Assembly (NCBI RefSeq): GCF_913773635.1
Contig: NZ_CAJYGQ010000003.1
Span: 186,001 to 250,000, forward strand
DNA length: 64,000 nucleotides
Source: an uncultured Mucilaginibacter sp.
GTDB taxonomy: Bacteria > Bacteroidota > Bacteroidia > Sphingobacteriales > Sphingobacteriaceae
Reading direction: 5' to 3'
Positions 1 to 10,052 of this stretch are shown in pieces. The position numbers were made by a program, and so were the translations under genes. How positions within the stretch are numbered: the stretch's first letter is position 1; each line of letters starts with the position of its first letter. The notes under the pieces are model-generated. The model ran no database searches, was not told the origin of the DNA, and saw only the letters and a list, made by a program, of their open reading frames with translations.

Positions 1-430
1 GGTAAATATATAGGCTTCCACCTGCGTAATTAGCCGAAAATACGTGCTTCTGATCCTTATCAACGGATATGTAGCACGGACCCGCACCCGATACCTGTTT
101 ATTAATTAAATTCAACGTGCCTACCTTAGGGTCGAAAGTAAAAGAGCTTACACTGCCTTTGCGATCATCACCAATTTCATTTACTGCGTAAACAAACTTC
201 CTGTCATTCGAAACGCAAATGTACGATGGGTTATCAACACCCTGACCGGTACGGCTTAAATACGCTACATGACCGGTTTCTGTGTAAAACCGATAAACGT
301 AAATGCCTTCGCTGTTGGTTCCGGTGGTGTAAGTGCCAATAAGTAAATCCAATATTTTAGGTCCTTTGTTTTTGCTTTGTGCACTAAGTAAGCCAGGTAG
401 TAAGCACAAAATCAGTATTAGTTTTTTCAT
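1..430 (-). CDS. Lactonase / 6-phosphogluconolactonase-like beta-propeller protein with signal peptide (partial, truncated by window edge)
   Basis: Start codon (cat) at 428-430. Reverse-strand translation begins MKKLILILCLLPGLLSAQSKNKGPKILDLLIGTYTTGTNSEGIYVYRFYTETGHVAYLSRTGQGVDNPSYICVSNDRKFVYAVNEIG, closely resembling the neighbouring 807..1886 protein. Not in the supplied ORF track because it runs off the edge. Confidence 0.85.
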   Translation of the reverse strand, partial: MKKLILILCLLPGLLSAQSKNKGPKILDLLIGTYTTGTNSEGIYVYRFYTETGHVAYLSRTGQGVDNPSYICVSNDRKFVYAVNEIGDDRKGSVSSFTFDPKVGTLNLINKQVSGAGPCYISVDKDQKHVFSANYAGGSLYIY

Positions 431-621
431 AAGGAAAACGCTTTAATTATTTGCAAGGTAGCAAATTCTTGGTTGAGGTATGGTTTACGCATGAGTGCTG
501 TTTAGTCCTCCCTCGGCGTTACGAAAGCACAGTGTTAATAGCATGGGTTGTAAGTATTTGATAGTCAAATACAATTTTTTTGTAACAAAAATGTTATATA
601 TAATGTTACTAACCTTAAATT

Positions 622-804
622 ATGAGAAAGCCGGAGTTGTGTTGTTCGAAGTGTAAGCGTCCGTATCATTATAAAAAAAATACGCCACTTATATTTAAGT
701 GGCTGGAAGATATTATTCCGGTAAAAATCTTCTTCTGTGCCTGCTGTGTCAAAAGTCGCTACCACATTATATCACGTAAGGAACTAAGTAAATACTGGAT
801 TTGA
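622..804 (+). CDS. Small Cys-rich (zinc-ribbon-like) hypothetical protein, 60 aa
   Basis: ORF with two CxxC pairs (CSKC and CACC), basic composition, in an otherwise empty intergenic gap. Confidence 0.45.
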   Translation: MRKPELCCSKCKRPYHYKKNTPLIFKWLEDIIPVKIFFCACCVKSRYHIISRKELSKYWI

Positions 805-806
805 GC

Positions 807-1886
807 TTACGCTACAGGTGAAAACTTCAGACAGCTTGGACTTCTTATTGAAACTTGCACCCTGGCGGGAGTAAGTTCACCCTTTTCGCCATTAATTTTA
901 AAAACAACTATATTATTGCTTTTTTGATTGGCCGATAACAAAAAGCCTCCGGTAGGATCAATGGCAAGGTTACGAGGCTCTTTACCACCACTATCCTGCC
1001 GTTGTACAAAAGTCAGTAAACCGCTTGCAAAATCTCTTTCAAAAACGATAATTTCATTTGCATCTCCCCGGTTACTAGCGTAGACAAAACGACCGTTAGG
1101 GCAAATTCTGATATCGCCACCGCTAATTTCTCCGTCAAAACCATCAGGTAACATGCTTTTTTTTTGAATTTGTTCAAGCGTACCGTTGTCATATTTGAAC
1201 GCGGTAACGTTGCCGCTCATTTCATTTACCAGGTAAAGGTTTTTATTGTCCGGACTGAATACCACATGTCTGGGGCCTTCACCAGGCTCCGCTTTTGCAA
1301 GAGGTGCTGAAACAGGAACTAATACATCATCATTACTGTAAGGGTTGTAATTGCGGATGTTTATATTGTCGGCACCTAAATCGGTATATACCAAGTGGTC
1401 TTCATCGGCCGATAGAAGCGCAATGTGAACGTGTGATTTATCCTGGCGTTCATGATTAGGGCCTGAGCCATGTTCCTGTATTATTTGTTTTACCGGTGCA
1501 AGAGAACCATCTTCATTTATAGGAAAAACATAAACGCTACCTCCTTCATAGTTTGCAACAAACAAGTGTTTATGTGCCCCGTCTATGGTAACATGGCAGG
1601 GGCCGGGGCCAGTGTGCTGTGTATTAAGCAGGTGTAAAGTACCATCATTAGCATCAAAAGAAAATGCACTAACGTAGCCGCTGCTTTCTATTCCAACCTC
1701 GTTAACAGTATAAACAAAGCGATTGTTAGCTGATATGCAAAGGTAAGTTGGGTTTTCAACAGGTACAGCGGTTTTATTTAAAAACGATAGTTTTCCGCTT
1801 TCTGCATCAAACCTGTAAACATATAGTCCATCGGTACCGTCTTCAGTGTACGAACCTATAATTAAATTGAAAACCAGATTCTTCAT
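807..1886 (-). CDS. Lactonase family protein (6-phosphogluconolactonase-like, seven-bladed propeller)
   Basis: Repeats such as GPGPCHVTIDGAHKHLFVANYEGGSVYVFPI, GEGPRHVVFSPDNKNLYLVNEMSG and GKEPRNLAIDPTGGFLLSANQKSNNIVVF are typical of the lactonase family. Confidence 0.9.
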   Translation of the reverse strand: MKNLVFNLIIGSYTEDGTDGLYVYRFDAESGKLSFLNKTAVPVENPTYLCISANNRFVYTVNEVGIESSGYVSAFSFDANDGTLHLLNTQHTGPGPCHVTIDGAHKHLFVANYEGGSVYVFPINEDGSLAPVKQIIQEHGSGPNHERQDKSHVHIALLSADEDHLVYTDLGADNINIRNYNPYSNDDVLVPVSAPLAKAEPGEGPRHVVFSPDNKNLYLVNEMSGNVTAFKYDNGTLEQIQKKSMLPDGFDGEISGGDIRICPNGRFVYASNRGDANEIIVFERDFASGLLTFVQRQDSGGKEPRNLAIDPTGGFLLSANQKSNNIVVFKINGEKGELTPARVQVSIRSPSCLKFSPVA

Positions 1887-1946
1887 ATAGCTATAAGTTG
1901 TATTTGTTTAACGCTATAGCAGGCTTTGGGTTTTCATAAAAGTTAA

Positions 1947-1978
1947 AAAGGGAAATTTCCTTGTAGAAATTTCCCTTT
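1947..1978 (-). terminator. Stem-loop downstream of the pseudouridine synthase gene
   Basis: Inverted repeat aaagggaaatttc / gaaatttcccttt with 6-nt loop, 3' of the 2016..3488 minus-strand gene. Confidence 0.6.
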
Positions 1979-2015
1979 ACTTATTGCTACTGTAAATTGT
2001 ACAGATAGATTGTTA

Positions 2016-3488
2016 TTAAGCTTTAACCAAATGCTTTAATTGAATTATTTCTTTTTCTTCGAGGAATCTCCAGCGCCCGCGTGGTAAATCTTTTTTGGTA
2101 AGATTTGCATAAATAGTGCGGTCGAGCTTTACCACTTCATAACCCAGGTGTTCAAAAATACGACGAACAATACGGTTTTTGCCGCTATGAATTTGGATGC
2201 CAACCTCACGTTTGGTTCCACCTTGCACATAGCTTACCATATCTGGTTTAATAAAGCCATCTTCCAGCTCTAAACCATACTCAATTTTATTAAGGTCGCC
2301 CTGGGTTAAACTTTTATTAAGTTCAACCTGGTATATTTTAGTAATGCTATTGCGTGGGTGCGAAAGCTTGTCGGCCAGTTCGCCATCGTTAGTCATTAGT
2401 ATTAAGCCTGTTGTGTTTCGGTCCAGCCTGCCTACAGGGTAAATGCGCTCTTTGCTTGCCTTGTCAACCAGGTGCATAACGGTGCGGCGCTCCTGTGGGT
2501 CATCAGTAGTGGTAATGTAATCCTTAGGTTTGTTAAGTAATACATAAACCATTTTCTCGCGCTTCAAAGTTTCACCATTGTAGCGTATCACATCTTTTGA
2601 TGGATCAACCTTATGGCCTAACTCTGATACTACCTCGCCATTTACCGATACCACCCCCGCGGTAATAAGTTCATCAGCCTTACGGCGCGAGCAAATACCT
2701 GCATTTGATATATAACGGTTAAGACGTATTAAATGACTGTCGTCGTTTTCTGAAGTTTTTTTGTTGCGGCCCCTTAAGTTCGTTTTAGAGCGGTCTTCGT
2801 TAAAATCCTCGGTAGAATTTTTACGGTAGCTTGATGACCTTTCTCCCGATTGCTCCCGGCGTTCACGAAAAGGTTTGTTACGCTCATCATTGCCGCTTTT
2901 ACGGAAGTTTGAAGATCTTTCGCCTGATTGTTCGCGGCGTTCGCGGAATGGTTTGTTACCATTGTCATCACCCGCTGGTTTATCAGCCCAGGTGCGGCTA
3001 CTACCTACAGCACGGTTAAATTTCTTTTCGCCACCTTCGCTTTGCTCACCTGTGCGTGATTTAAAGTTGCTTCTATCGCCACCTTTAAAGTCACCGCCTG
3101 TGCTTTTTCTAAATGGCCTGTCGGTGCTGCTGCCACGGCTTTCGCTATTGCGCTTAAACGGACGGTCAGCACCTGTGCTTTCGCCACGGTTGCTGCGGTC
3201 GCCAAACGGTTTTTTTCCGGCGGTAGAGCCGAAGCTCCTTTTTGGCCTGTCATCTGCGTTAAAACCACCTGATGAAGTTTTGCGTCCTGCTGTAAACGGT
3301 TTTTTGTCGCCATCGGTACCGAACCTTTTTTTAGGTGCGCCATCGTCTGATTTTTTGAAACCTGAATTAGCATTACGTGTACGCGGTGAAGAGCTGTTTC
3401 GTGGTTCGTGGCCACTGCCGCCGGTGCGCCTGCCGGCTGATTTGTTGGACTTGTCGTCGCGACTGTTCCCTGGTTTTTTGAATACCAT
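2016..3488 (-). CDS. RsuA/RluB-family pseudouridine synthase with long low-complexity basic N-terminal extension
   Basis: S4 domain (RLNRYISNAGICSRRKADELITAGVVSVNG) and catalytic GRLDRNTTGLILMTNDGELADKLSHP; about 245 N-terminal residues rich in R/K/G/S. Confidence 0.92.
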   Translation of the reverse strand: MVFKKPGNSRDDKSNKSAGRRTGGSGHEPRNSSSPRTRNANSGFKKSDDGAPKKRFGTDGDKKPFTAGRKTSSGGFNADDRPKRSFGSTAGKKPFGDRSNRGESTGADRPFKRNSESRGSSTDRPFRKSTGGDFKGGDRSNFKSRTGEQSEGGEKKFNRAVGSSRTWADKPAGDDNGNKPFRERREQSGERSSNFRKSGNDERNKPFRERREQSGERSSSYRKNSTEDFNEDRSKTNLRGRNKKTSENDDSHLIRLNRYISNAGICSRRKADELITAGVVSVNGEVVSELGHKVDPSKDVIRYNGETLKREKMVYVLLNKPKDYITTTDDPQERRTVMHLVDKASKERIYPVGRLDRNTTGLILMTNDGELADKLSHPRNSITKIYQVELNKSLTQGDLNKIEYGLELEDGFIKPDMVSYVQGGTKREVGIQIHSGKNRIVRRIFEHLGYEVVKLDRTIYANLTKKDLPRGRWRFLEEKEIIQLKHLVKA

Positions 3489-3646
3489 ATTTTTTTGTTA
3501 AAGCTTTAAAAGCGGGGAGCAAAGGTACGAAAAATTGCCTTATTGCAAAAAAAGTTTCCACATGCGAAATCGGCGTTTAAACACCCGTCAACCCATTGTT
3601 TTCACATTTTTTCCACATCGCTCAAAACACTAAGCAGGCCTAAGTG

Positions 3647-3676
3647 TTTGATTGTGTGATATGTTTTATACCTTTG
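3647..3676 (+). promoter_or_regulatory. Candidate Bacteroidota-type promoter upstream of the lytic transglycosylase gene
   Basis: TTTG, 18-nt spacer, TAccTTTG, resembling the Bacteroidota -33/-7 consensus, about 45 bp before the start codon. Confidence 0.45.
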
Positions 3677-3719
3677 CGCCACACATTTACCTGTGTATTG
3701 TTGAACTAAATTAAATTGA

Positions 3720-4484
3720 ATGATTAAAAATCACCTCATTACGTGCTCCGTAATATGTGTGCTGTTTATCATTTCAAGGCTCTTTGTTTTCAGTGTTGAT
3801 CACAAAGAGGAATTGAAAAGCAGTCCTGTTCTTTTCAACGTTTTTGAAACCAAAAAAGTTGAAGAGAAACCAAATTTAAACTTTGCCGACGAGAAAGTGC
3901 CGGTGAAAAACGTTAAAGTAAAACGCAAGATCAGCTACTCCATTTGGAAGCATAGCCGATACACCTCTCAAGCCAAACAACTGCAGGCTCAGGCCGCAAA
4001 ATGGTTTCCGATGATTGTACCCATTTTGCAGGTTTATGGTATCCCCGAAGATTTTAAATATATTCCTTTACTGGAATCGGGTTTTCAAAAACATGTGCGT
4101 TCGCCGCGAGGCGCAGCAGGTATATGGCAATTTATGCCTGGTACCGCACGTCAGTACGGTCTTAAGGTTGGACACGGCAAAGATGAACGCCTGAACAACC
4201 GTAAAGCTACTATTGCCGCCTGCAAGTACATTAAAGACTTATATGATGAAATGGGTAGCTGGACGCTGGCTGCAGCGGCTTACAACGCCGGTTCGCCGCG
4301 TATGCACAAGGCAATTAACCGCAAAAACGGCGGCAACTATTTCTTTATGCACCTTAACCGCGAAACGGGCATGTACGTTTACAACCTTGTAGCCATGAAA
4401 GAGGTTATGGATAAGGAAATAGAGGAAAACTATGGCCCTATGATGGCTAACATAGTACCTGCCGACACATTGTCATTAAACTAA
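3720..4484 (+). CDS. Lytic transglycosylase domain-containing protein (SLT/MltD-like)
   Basis: Membrane/signal N-terminus, then YIPLLESGFQKHVRSPRGAAGIWQFMPGTARQYGL and AAAAYNAGSPRMHKA motifs. Confidence 0.92.
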   Translation: MIKNHLITCSVICVLFIISRLFVFSVDHKEELKSSPVLFNVFETKKVEEKPNLNFADEKVPVKNVKVKRKISYSIWKHSRYTSQAKQLQAQAAKWFPMIVPILQVYGIPEDFKYIPLLESGFQKHVRSPRGAAGIWQFMPGTARQYGLKVGHGKDERLNNRKATIAACKYIKDLYDEMGSWTLAAAAYNAGSPRMHKAINRKNGGNYFFMHLNRETGMYVYNLVAMKEVMDKEIEENYGPMMANIVPADTLSLN

Positions 4485-4510
4485 AATATTTAGTAATTAC
4501 GGAGCAAGCG

Positions 4511-4544
4511 AGGCCTGTATGCATTGTGCATGCAGGCCTTTTTT
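4511..4544 (+). terminator. Rho-independent-like terminator after the lytic transglycosylase gene
   Basis: aggcctgtatgca-ttg-tgcatgcaggcct followed by tttttt. Confidence 0.75.
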
Positions 4545-4635
4545 AGTATATTTGCGGCTCGTTTTTAGATAATTATACACGGCCAAAAAACTTAGCGGCC
4601 GTTTACAAGTTACATACTTGTTGTTTAAAAAATTT

Positions 4636-7482
4636 ATGGCTGAAAAAACAATTGACCTGGGCGAACAAAGTGAAGTAGAGGTATACGGGGCCCGGGTGCA
4701 TAATCTTAAAAATATTGATGTTTCATTTCCGCGTAACCAGCTGGTGGTGGTAACCGGGTTGAGCGGCAGCGGTAAATCATCGTTGGCTTTTGATACTATT
4801 TACGCCGAAGGGCAACGCCGTTACATGGAAACTTTTTCGGCCTACTCGCGCCAGTTTATGGGCGGTATGGAGCGGCCCGATGTTGATAAGGTATCAGGCT
4901 TGAGTCCGGTTATTGCCATTGAGCAAAAAACAACCAGTAAAAACCCACGCTCAACAGTAGGTACCATTACCGAGATATATGATTTTATGCGCTTGCTATA
5001 TGCCCGTGCCGGTGAGGCATACTCATATGTAAGCGGGCAAAAAATGGAGCGCATGAGCGAAGATCAGATTATGCGCACCATTGCCGAAAAATTTGACGGG
5101 CAGCCGGTAAATATTCTGGCACCGGTGGTGAAAGGCCGTAAGGGTCATTACCGCGAATTATTTGAGCAAATACGCAAGCAAGGTTACCTGAAAGTATATG
5201 TTGATGGCAACATTATGGATGTTGAGCCTAAAATGCAGGTAGACCGTTATAAAATTCATGATATTGATATTGTAGTTGACCGTTTGGTGGTTAGCGAAAA
5301 AGACAGCAAGCGTTTACATACTTCGATACAATCGGCACTTAAAACAGCTAAAGGCATTATACGTATTGCCGATAAGGACAACAATGTATCTTATTTTAGC
5401 AAGTTTTTAATGGATCCGGTTTCGGGTATTTCTTATGATGAGCCGCAGCCCAATACATTTTCATTTAACTCGCCTTATGGCGCCTGTGATAAGTGCGATG
5501 GCTTAGGTTATATTTTTGTTGTAGATGAGTCATCAGTTATACCAAACCCAAAACTGAGTATTATTAACGGCGGTTTGGCGCCCCTTGGCGAGTACCGCGA
5601 AACCTGGGTTTTTCAGGTGTTAAAAGCTTTAGGTAAAAAGTATGATTTCTCTTTATCAGTGCCTATTGAAAAAATTCCACGCGAAAAGCTGGACATTATA
5701 TTAAACGGCTCACAGGAAATTATTTCTGTTGCTGTTGAATACAATAAATGGAACGTTCAAAATTACCAGGTTACTTTTGATGGTATCATCCGTATGCTTG
5801 AAGAGCAGCAAGAACGCAAAAGCGAGGATGTATCAGACGATTTAGAAGCTTACCGCACGTTAAAGGTTTGTCCCGTTTGCGAAGGCGCAAGACTTAAAAA
5901 GGAGTCATTACACTTTAAGGTTAGCGAGAAGAATATTTTCGAGCTGGCTACAATGGATATACGCACCCTGCAAGATTGGTTTGTAGGTATTGAAGACAGG
6001 CTTAGCGAGCGTCAAAACGTCATAGCACGAGAGATACTTAAAGAAATTCGGGCACGCATTGGCTTTTTGCTTGATGTAGGCTTAAGCTATTTAACGCTTG
6101 ACCGTACGGCGCGTACCCTATCGGGCGGTGAGGCGCAGCGCATACGTTTAGCTACGCAAATTGGCTCGCAGCTAATGAATGTAATGTACATTTTAGATGA
6201 GCCAAGCATAGGTCTGCACCAGCGCGATAATGATCGCCTTATCAACGCACTAAAAAACCTGCGCGATTTAGGTAACACAGTGTTGGTTGTTGAGCATGAT
6301 AAAGACATGATACTTGAGGCCGACTACGTTATTGATATGGGGCCTGCAGCAGGCGTGCATGGTGGTACTGTAGTTGCCGAGGGTACACCGCAGCAGTTAA
6401 TGGCTATGCATACACTCACTACATCATATATTAATGGTGAACGGGAAATAGCCATACCAAAACAACGCCGTAAGGGTAACGGTAAATCTGTAACCCTTAA
6501 AAAGGCTACAGGGCATAACCTTAAAAAGGTAACGGTAGAGTTTCCGTTGGGAAAGCTTATAGGTATAACAGGCGTATCGGGTAGTGGTAAATCAAGTTTA
6601 ATTACCGAAACGCTGTACCCTATTCTGAATCATCACTTTTTCAGGGCTAAAAAGCAGCCGCTACCTTATGACAAGGTTGAAGGACTCGAAAATATTGATA
6701 AGGTTATTGAGATAGACCAAACGCCAATTGGCCGCACGCCGCGCTCAAATCCGGCTACTTATACTGGTGTATTCTCGGATATCCGGGCTTTGTACGTGCA
6801 ATTGCCCGAATCAAAGATACGTGGTTATAAACCGGGCCGCTTTTCGTTCAACGTAAAGGGTGGCCGTTGTGAAACCTGCCAGGGCGCCGGTATGAAGGTT
6901 ATTGAAATGAACTTTTTGCCCGATGTGCAGGTGCCTTGCGAAGAATGTGGTGGTAAACGTTACAACCGCGAAACTCTTGAAGTGCGCTATCGTGGCAAAT
7001 CCATCAGTGATGTGCTCGATATGAGTATTGAGGATGCCACAGCATTTTTTGAGCATATCCCGGCCATCTATCGTAAGGTGAAAACATTAAATGATGTTGG
7101 TTTGGGCTACATCACGTTAGGGCAGTCATCCTTAACATTATCAGGCGGTGAGGCACAGCGTGTAAAGTTGTCAACCGAGTTGTCTAAAAAAGATACCGGA
7201 AACACATTTTATATTCTTGATGAGCCTACTACAGGTTTACACTTTGAAGATATTAACGTACTGTTAGGCGTATTGCAACAATTGGTTGATAAAGGCAATA
7301 CCGTACTGGTGATTGAACATAACCTCGATGTAATTAAAGTAGTTGACCACGTAATTGACCTTGGTCCGGAAGGTGGTTCGGGAGGTGGACAAATTTTGTA
7401 CAAAGGTACACCCGAAGGTTTGTGCAAAGTTAAAGAAAGCTTTACTGGTAAATTCCTGGCTAAGGAGATGGGTGTAAAATAG
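4636..7482 (+). CDS. uvrA: Excinuclease ABC subunit A (ORF listed from 4618; internal ATG at 4636 preferred)
   Basis: Two ABC signature/Walker sets (GLSGSGKSSLAFDT, GVSGSGKSSLI, TLSGGEAQRIRLA, LSGGEAQRVKL) and zinc-binding CxxC motifs; full length. Confidence 0.97.
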   Translation: MAEKTIDLGEQSEVEVYGARVHNLKNIDVSFPRNQLVVVTGLSGSGKSSLAFDTIYAEGQRRYMETFSAYSRQFMGGMERPDVDKVSGLSPVIAIEQKTTSKNPRSTVGTITEIYDFMRLLYARAGEAYSYVSGQKMERMSEDQIMRTIAEKFDGQPVNILAPVVKGRKGHYRELFEQIRKQGYLKVYVDGNIMDVEPKMQVDRYKIHDIDIVVDRLVVSEKDSKRLHTSIQSALKTAKGIIRIADKDNNVSYFSKFLMDPVSGISYDEPQPNTFSFNSPYGACDKCDGLGYIFVVDESSVIPNPKLSIINGGLAPLGEYRETWVFQVLKALGKKYDFSLSVPIEKIPREKLDIILNGSQEIISVAVEYNKWNVQNYQVTFDGIIRMLEEQQERKSEDVSDDLEAYRTLKVCPVCEGARLKKESLHFKVSEKNIFELATMDIRTLQDWFVGIEDRLSERQNVIAREILKEIRARIGFLLDVGLSYLTLDRTARTLSGGEAQRIRLATQIGSQLMNVMYILDEPSIGLHQRDNDRLINALKNLRDLGNTVLVVEHDKDMILEADYVIDMGPAAGVHGGTVVAEGTPQQLMAMHTLTTSYINGEREIAIPKQRRKGNGKSVTLKKATGHNLKKVTVEFPLGKLIGITGVSGSGKSSLITETLYPILNHHFFRAKKQPLPYDKVEGLENIDKVIEIDQTPIGRTPRSNPATYTGVFSDIRALYVQLPESKIRGYKPGRFSFNVKGGRCETCQGAGMKVIEMNFLPDVQVPCEECGGKRYNRETLEVRYRGKSISDVLDMSIEDATAFFEHIPAIYRKVKTLNDVGLGYITLGQSSLTLSGGEAQRVKLSTELSKKDTGNTFYILDEPTTGLHFEDINVLLGVLQQLVDKGNTVLVIEHNLDVIKVVDHVIDLGPEGGSGGGQILYKGTPEGLCKVKESFTGKFLAKEMGVK

Positions 7483-7520
7483 AGAAAGAAGTTAGAGACA
7501 GGAACCAGGACAAAATATGT

Positions 7521-7549
7521 AGAGGCACAATAATTTGTGCCTCTTTTTG
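7521..7549 (+). terminator. Terminator after uvrA
   Basis: agaggcacaa-taat-ttgtgcctct followed by ttttg; perfect 10-bp stem. Confidence 0.75.
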
Positions 7550-7577
7550 TTTAATTTGCTTATCACAGTTTTACACG

Positions 7578-8501
7578 ATGAAATATTTATACATCTGTTT
7601 TCTATTACTAGCTTTTTCTGCCAAAGCACAACAAGCAACTTACACAGCACTAATTTCTAAAGCCGACTCCTTATATCAGGCTAAAAATTATAAAGCCTCG
7701 GCGTGGGCTTATTCTTCTGCTTTTAAAAGTAACAAGTGGCAAGGGCTTATAAATGATCGTTACAATGCTGCCTGCGCCTGGGCACTTGCAAATTATACGG
7801 ATAGTGCCTTTACTAATTTACAGCGTGTAGTTTATATAGGTGGCTACCATAACTACCAGCATATTACGCAAGACACTGACTTAACCTCGTTATATGCCGA
7901 TAAACGTTGGCCTAAATTACTTAAGCAGGTAAAGTTAAATGAGCAAGAGGTTGAAAAAAAACTCAATAAACCTTTGGTAAAAGAACTTACCGGTATTTAT
8001 AACGATGATCAGTCGTACCGGTTGAAACTGGATTCGGTAGGTAAGAAATACGGACGCAATTCTAAAGAACTAAAGGATTTGTGGTCCACCATCCAGCAAA
8101 AAGATTCTATTAATTTATCAAAAGTAAAAGCAATTCTAGATGATCATGGTTGGCTTGGAGCTGATGTTGTAGGCGATAAAGGCAATTTAACCTTGTTTTT
8201 GGTAATTCAGCATGCCGATATTAAAACGCAGGAAAAGTATCTTCCTATGCTGCGAGCAGCCGTTAAGGAAGGCAAGGCACACCCGGCAAACCTGGCTTTA
8301 CTTGAAGACCGAGTTGCTATACGCCAAGGTAAAAAGCAAATTTACGGTAGCCAAATTTCAATTGATAAAACCGGCAAAGCCACTATTGATCCTATTGATG
8401 ATGAACCTAACGTAAATAAGCGTAGGGCTGCAGTTGGCTTGCAACCGCTGGAGGACTATGTTAAACAATGGGGAATTGAGTATCATCTACCAGCCAATTA
8501 G
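7578..8501 (+). CDS. DUF6624-like / TPR-like hypothetical protein, secreted
   Basis: Signal peptide MKYLYICFLLLAFSAKA; C-terminal region resembles the DUF6624 family (LWSTIQQKDSINLSKVKAILDDHGWLG...LFLVIQHAD). Confidence 0.7.
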   Translation: MKYLYICFLLLAFSAKAQQATYTALISKADSLYQAKNYKASAWAYSSAFKSNKWQGLINDRYNAACAWALANYTDSAFTNLQRVVYIGGYHNYQHITQDTDLTSLYADKRWPKLLKQVKLNEQEVEKKLNKPLVKELTGIYNDDQSYRLKLDSVGKKYGRNSKELKDLWSTIQQKDSINLSKVKAILDDHGWLGADVVGDKGNLTLFLVIQHADIKTQEKYLPMLRAAVKEGKAHPANLALLEDRVAIRQGKKQIYGSQISIDKTGKATIDPIDDEPNVNKRRAAVGLQPLEDYVKQWGIEYHLPAN

Positions 8502-8543
8502 CACTGGTTGCAAACAAAAGCGCGTAACTCATCTTAACAAGTT

Positions 8544-10052
8544 ATGCTACCATTACTTACTGCACAACAAATTCGCGAAGCCGATGCTTACACCATAGCT
8601 CATGAGCCCATAAGCTCCGTTGATTTAATGGAGCGCGCCTCTAAAGCTTTTGTAAGTTGGTTCGTAAATCATTTTCCTGATAAGCATGAAGCTATATCAG
8701 TTTACTGTGGTACCGGAAATAATGGTGGAGATGGACTGGCTATTGCCCGTTTGCTTTTTGAGCATGATTACAGGCGAATCAACGTTAAAATTGCGCGTTA
8801 TTCAACCAGGTCAACAGCAGATTTTGACATTAACTTGCAAAGACTGCAAGCCATGCAAATTCCCTTAATTGAATTATCCGAGTCGGAAACCTCACCACAA
8901 GAAAACGCCGATATACTTATTGATGCCTTATTAGGAAGCGGGTTGAATAAACCGTTAGATGGTAGTTTTAAGGCTTTGGTTGATCACCTTAACAGCTTAA
9001 GCAAATGTGTAGTAGCAGTAGATGTTCCTACCGGATTTTATACCGATGGAGTAGTAGAGTTGGAGGGGGGCGCACTAAAATCCAATTTGGTGATCACTTT
9101 CCAGCAACCTAAAATAAACTTTTTGCTACCCGAATCTGGTGCATACGTTGACTGCTGGGAAGCGGTTAACATTGGACTGGATACCAAGTTTATCCGTTCG
9201 CTGCAATCGCCTTATCAAATGGTTGAGGACAAGGATATCCAAAGCATACTTAAGCCGCGAACGAGATTTAGCCATAAAGGCACTTTTGGACATGCCTTAA
9301 TTATTGCTGGGCAGGCCAAAACAATGGGTGCTGCATTACTATCCTCATCAGCGTGCGTGTATGCAGGCGCAGGGTTAACCACAGCATGTGTACCTGAGGC
9401 TGGTTTAACCGCGCTAAACAGTTATCAGGCTGAAGTAATGGCCATTGTAAGAAACGAATATCAGTTGCCTGATTTAGAGCTGGAAAAGTTAAAGGCAATT
9501 GCTATTGGGCCTGGATTAGGCACAGGCGATGATGCTTTGGCTTTGTTGCAACATGTAATTACAGATTACCAAAAGCCGTTAGTGATAGATGCAGATGGAC
9601 TAAACTTATTGGCCGGTAACACAATACTGCTGAATCAGTTGCCCGCAAAAAGTATTATTACACCACACATGAAAGAGTTTGACCGCTTGTTTGGCAATCA
9701 CACAAGTTGGTGGCAACGCTTACAAACCATGCGGCAAAAAGCAAGTGAACTTGATATCTATATCGTTTTAAAAAACAGTTACACCATCACCGGAACCCCA
9801 GAAGGGCAACTATATTTTAACTCAAGCAGTAATGCCGCAATGGCGGTAGGCGGTATGGGCGACGTTTTGACGGGAATTATAACGGCTTTGCTAGCGCAAG
9901 GCTACAGCCCTTTGGAAGCTTGTTTAGCAGGAGTATACCTGCATGGCCGTGCCGGCGATGAGCTTGCACTGCCTGATAAATTAAATGTTGTATTGCCGGG
10001 GCAGGTTGCTGCACGTGTACCTGCAACAATAGCTAAGCTGATGCAAAAATAA
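8544..10052 (+). CDS. nnr: Bifunctional NAD(P)H-hydrate epimerase / ADP-dependent NAD(P)H-hydrate dehydratase
   Basis: N-terminal YjeF domain (CGTGNNGGDGLAIARLL) and C-terminal carbohydrate-kinase-like domain (IGPGLGTGDDA, DADGLNLLA, NSSSNAAMAVGGMGDVLTGII). Confidence 0.93.
   Translation: MLPLLTAQQIREADAYTIAHEPISSVDLMERASKAFVSWFVNHFPDKHEAISVYCGTGNNGGDGLAIARLLFEHDYRRINVKIARYSTRSTADFDINLQRLQAMQIPLIELSESETSPQENADILIDALLGSGLNKPLDGSFKALVDHLNSLSKCVVAVDVPTGFYTDGVVELEGGALKSNLVITFQQPKINFLLPESGAYVDCWEAVNIGLDTKFIRSLQSPYQMVEDKDIQSILKPRTRFSHKGTFGHALIIAGQAKTMGAALLSSSACVYAGAGLTTACVPEAGLTALNSYQAEVMAIVRNEYQLPDLELEKLKAIAIGPGLGTGDDALALLQHVITDYQKPLVIDADGLNLLAGNTILLNQLPAKSIITPHMKEFDRLFGNHTSWWQRLQTMRQKASELDIYIVLKNSYTITGTPEGQLYFNSSSNAAMAVGGMGDVLTGIITALLAQGYSPLEACLAGVYLHGRAGDELALPDKLNVVLPGQVAARVPATIAKLMQK

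Noticed and set aside
2875-3501. 208-aa plus-strand ORF and overlapping 136-aa/65-aa minus-strand ORFs
   Set aside because: Alternate-frame readings of the low-complexity R/G/S/K-rich extension of the pseudouridine synthase gene.
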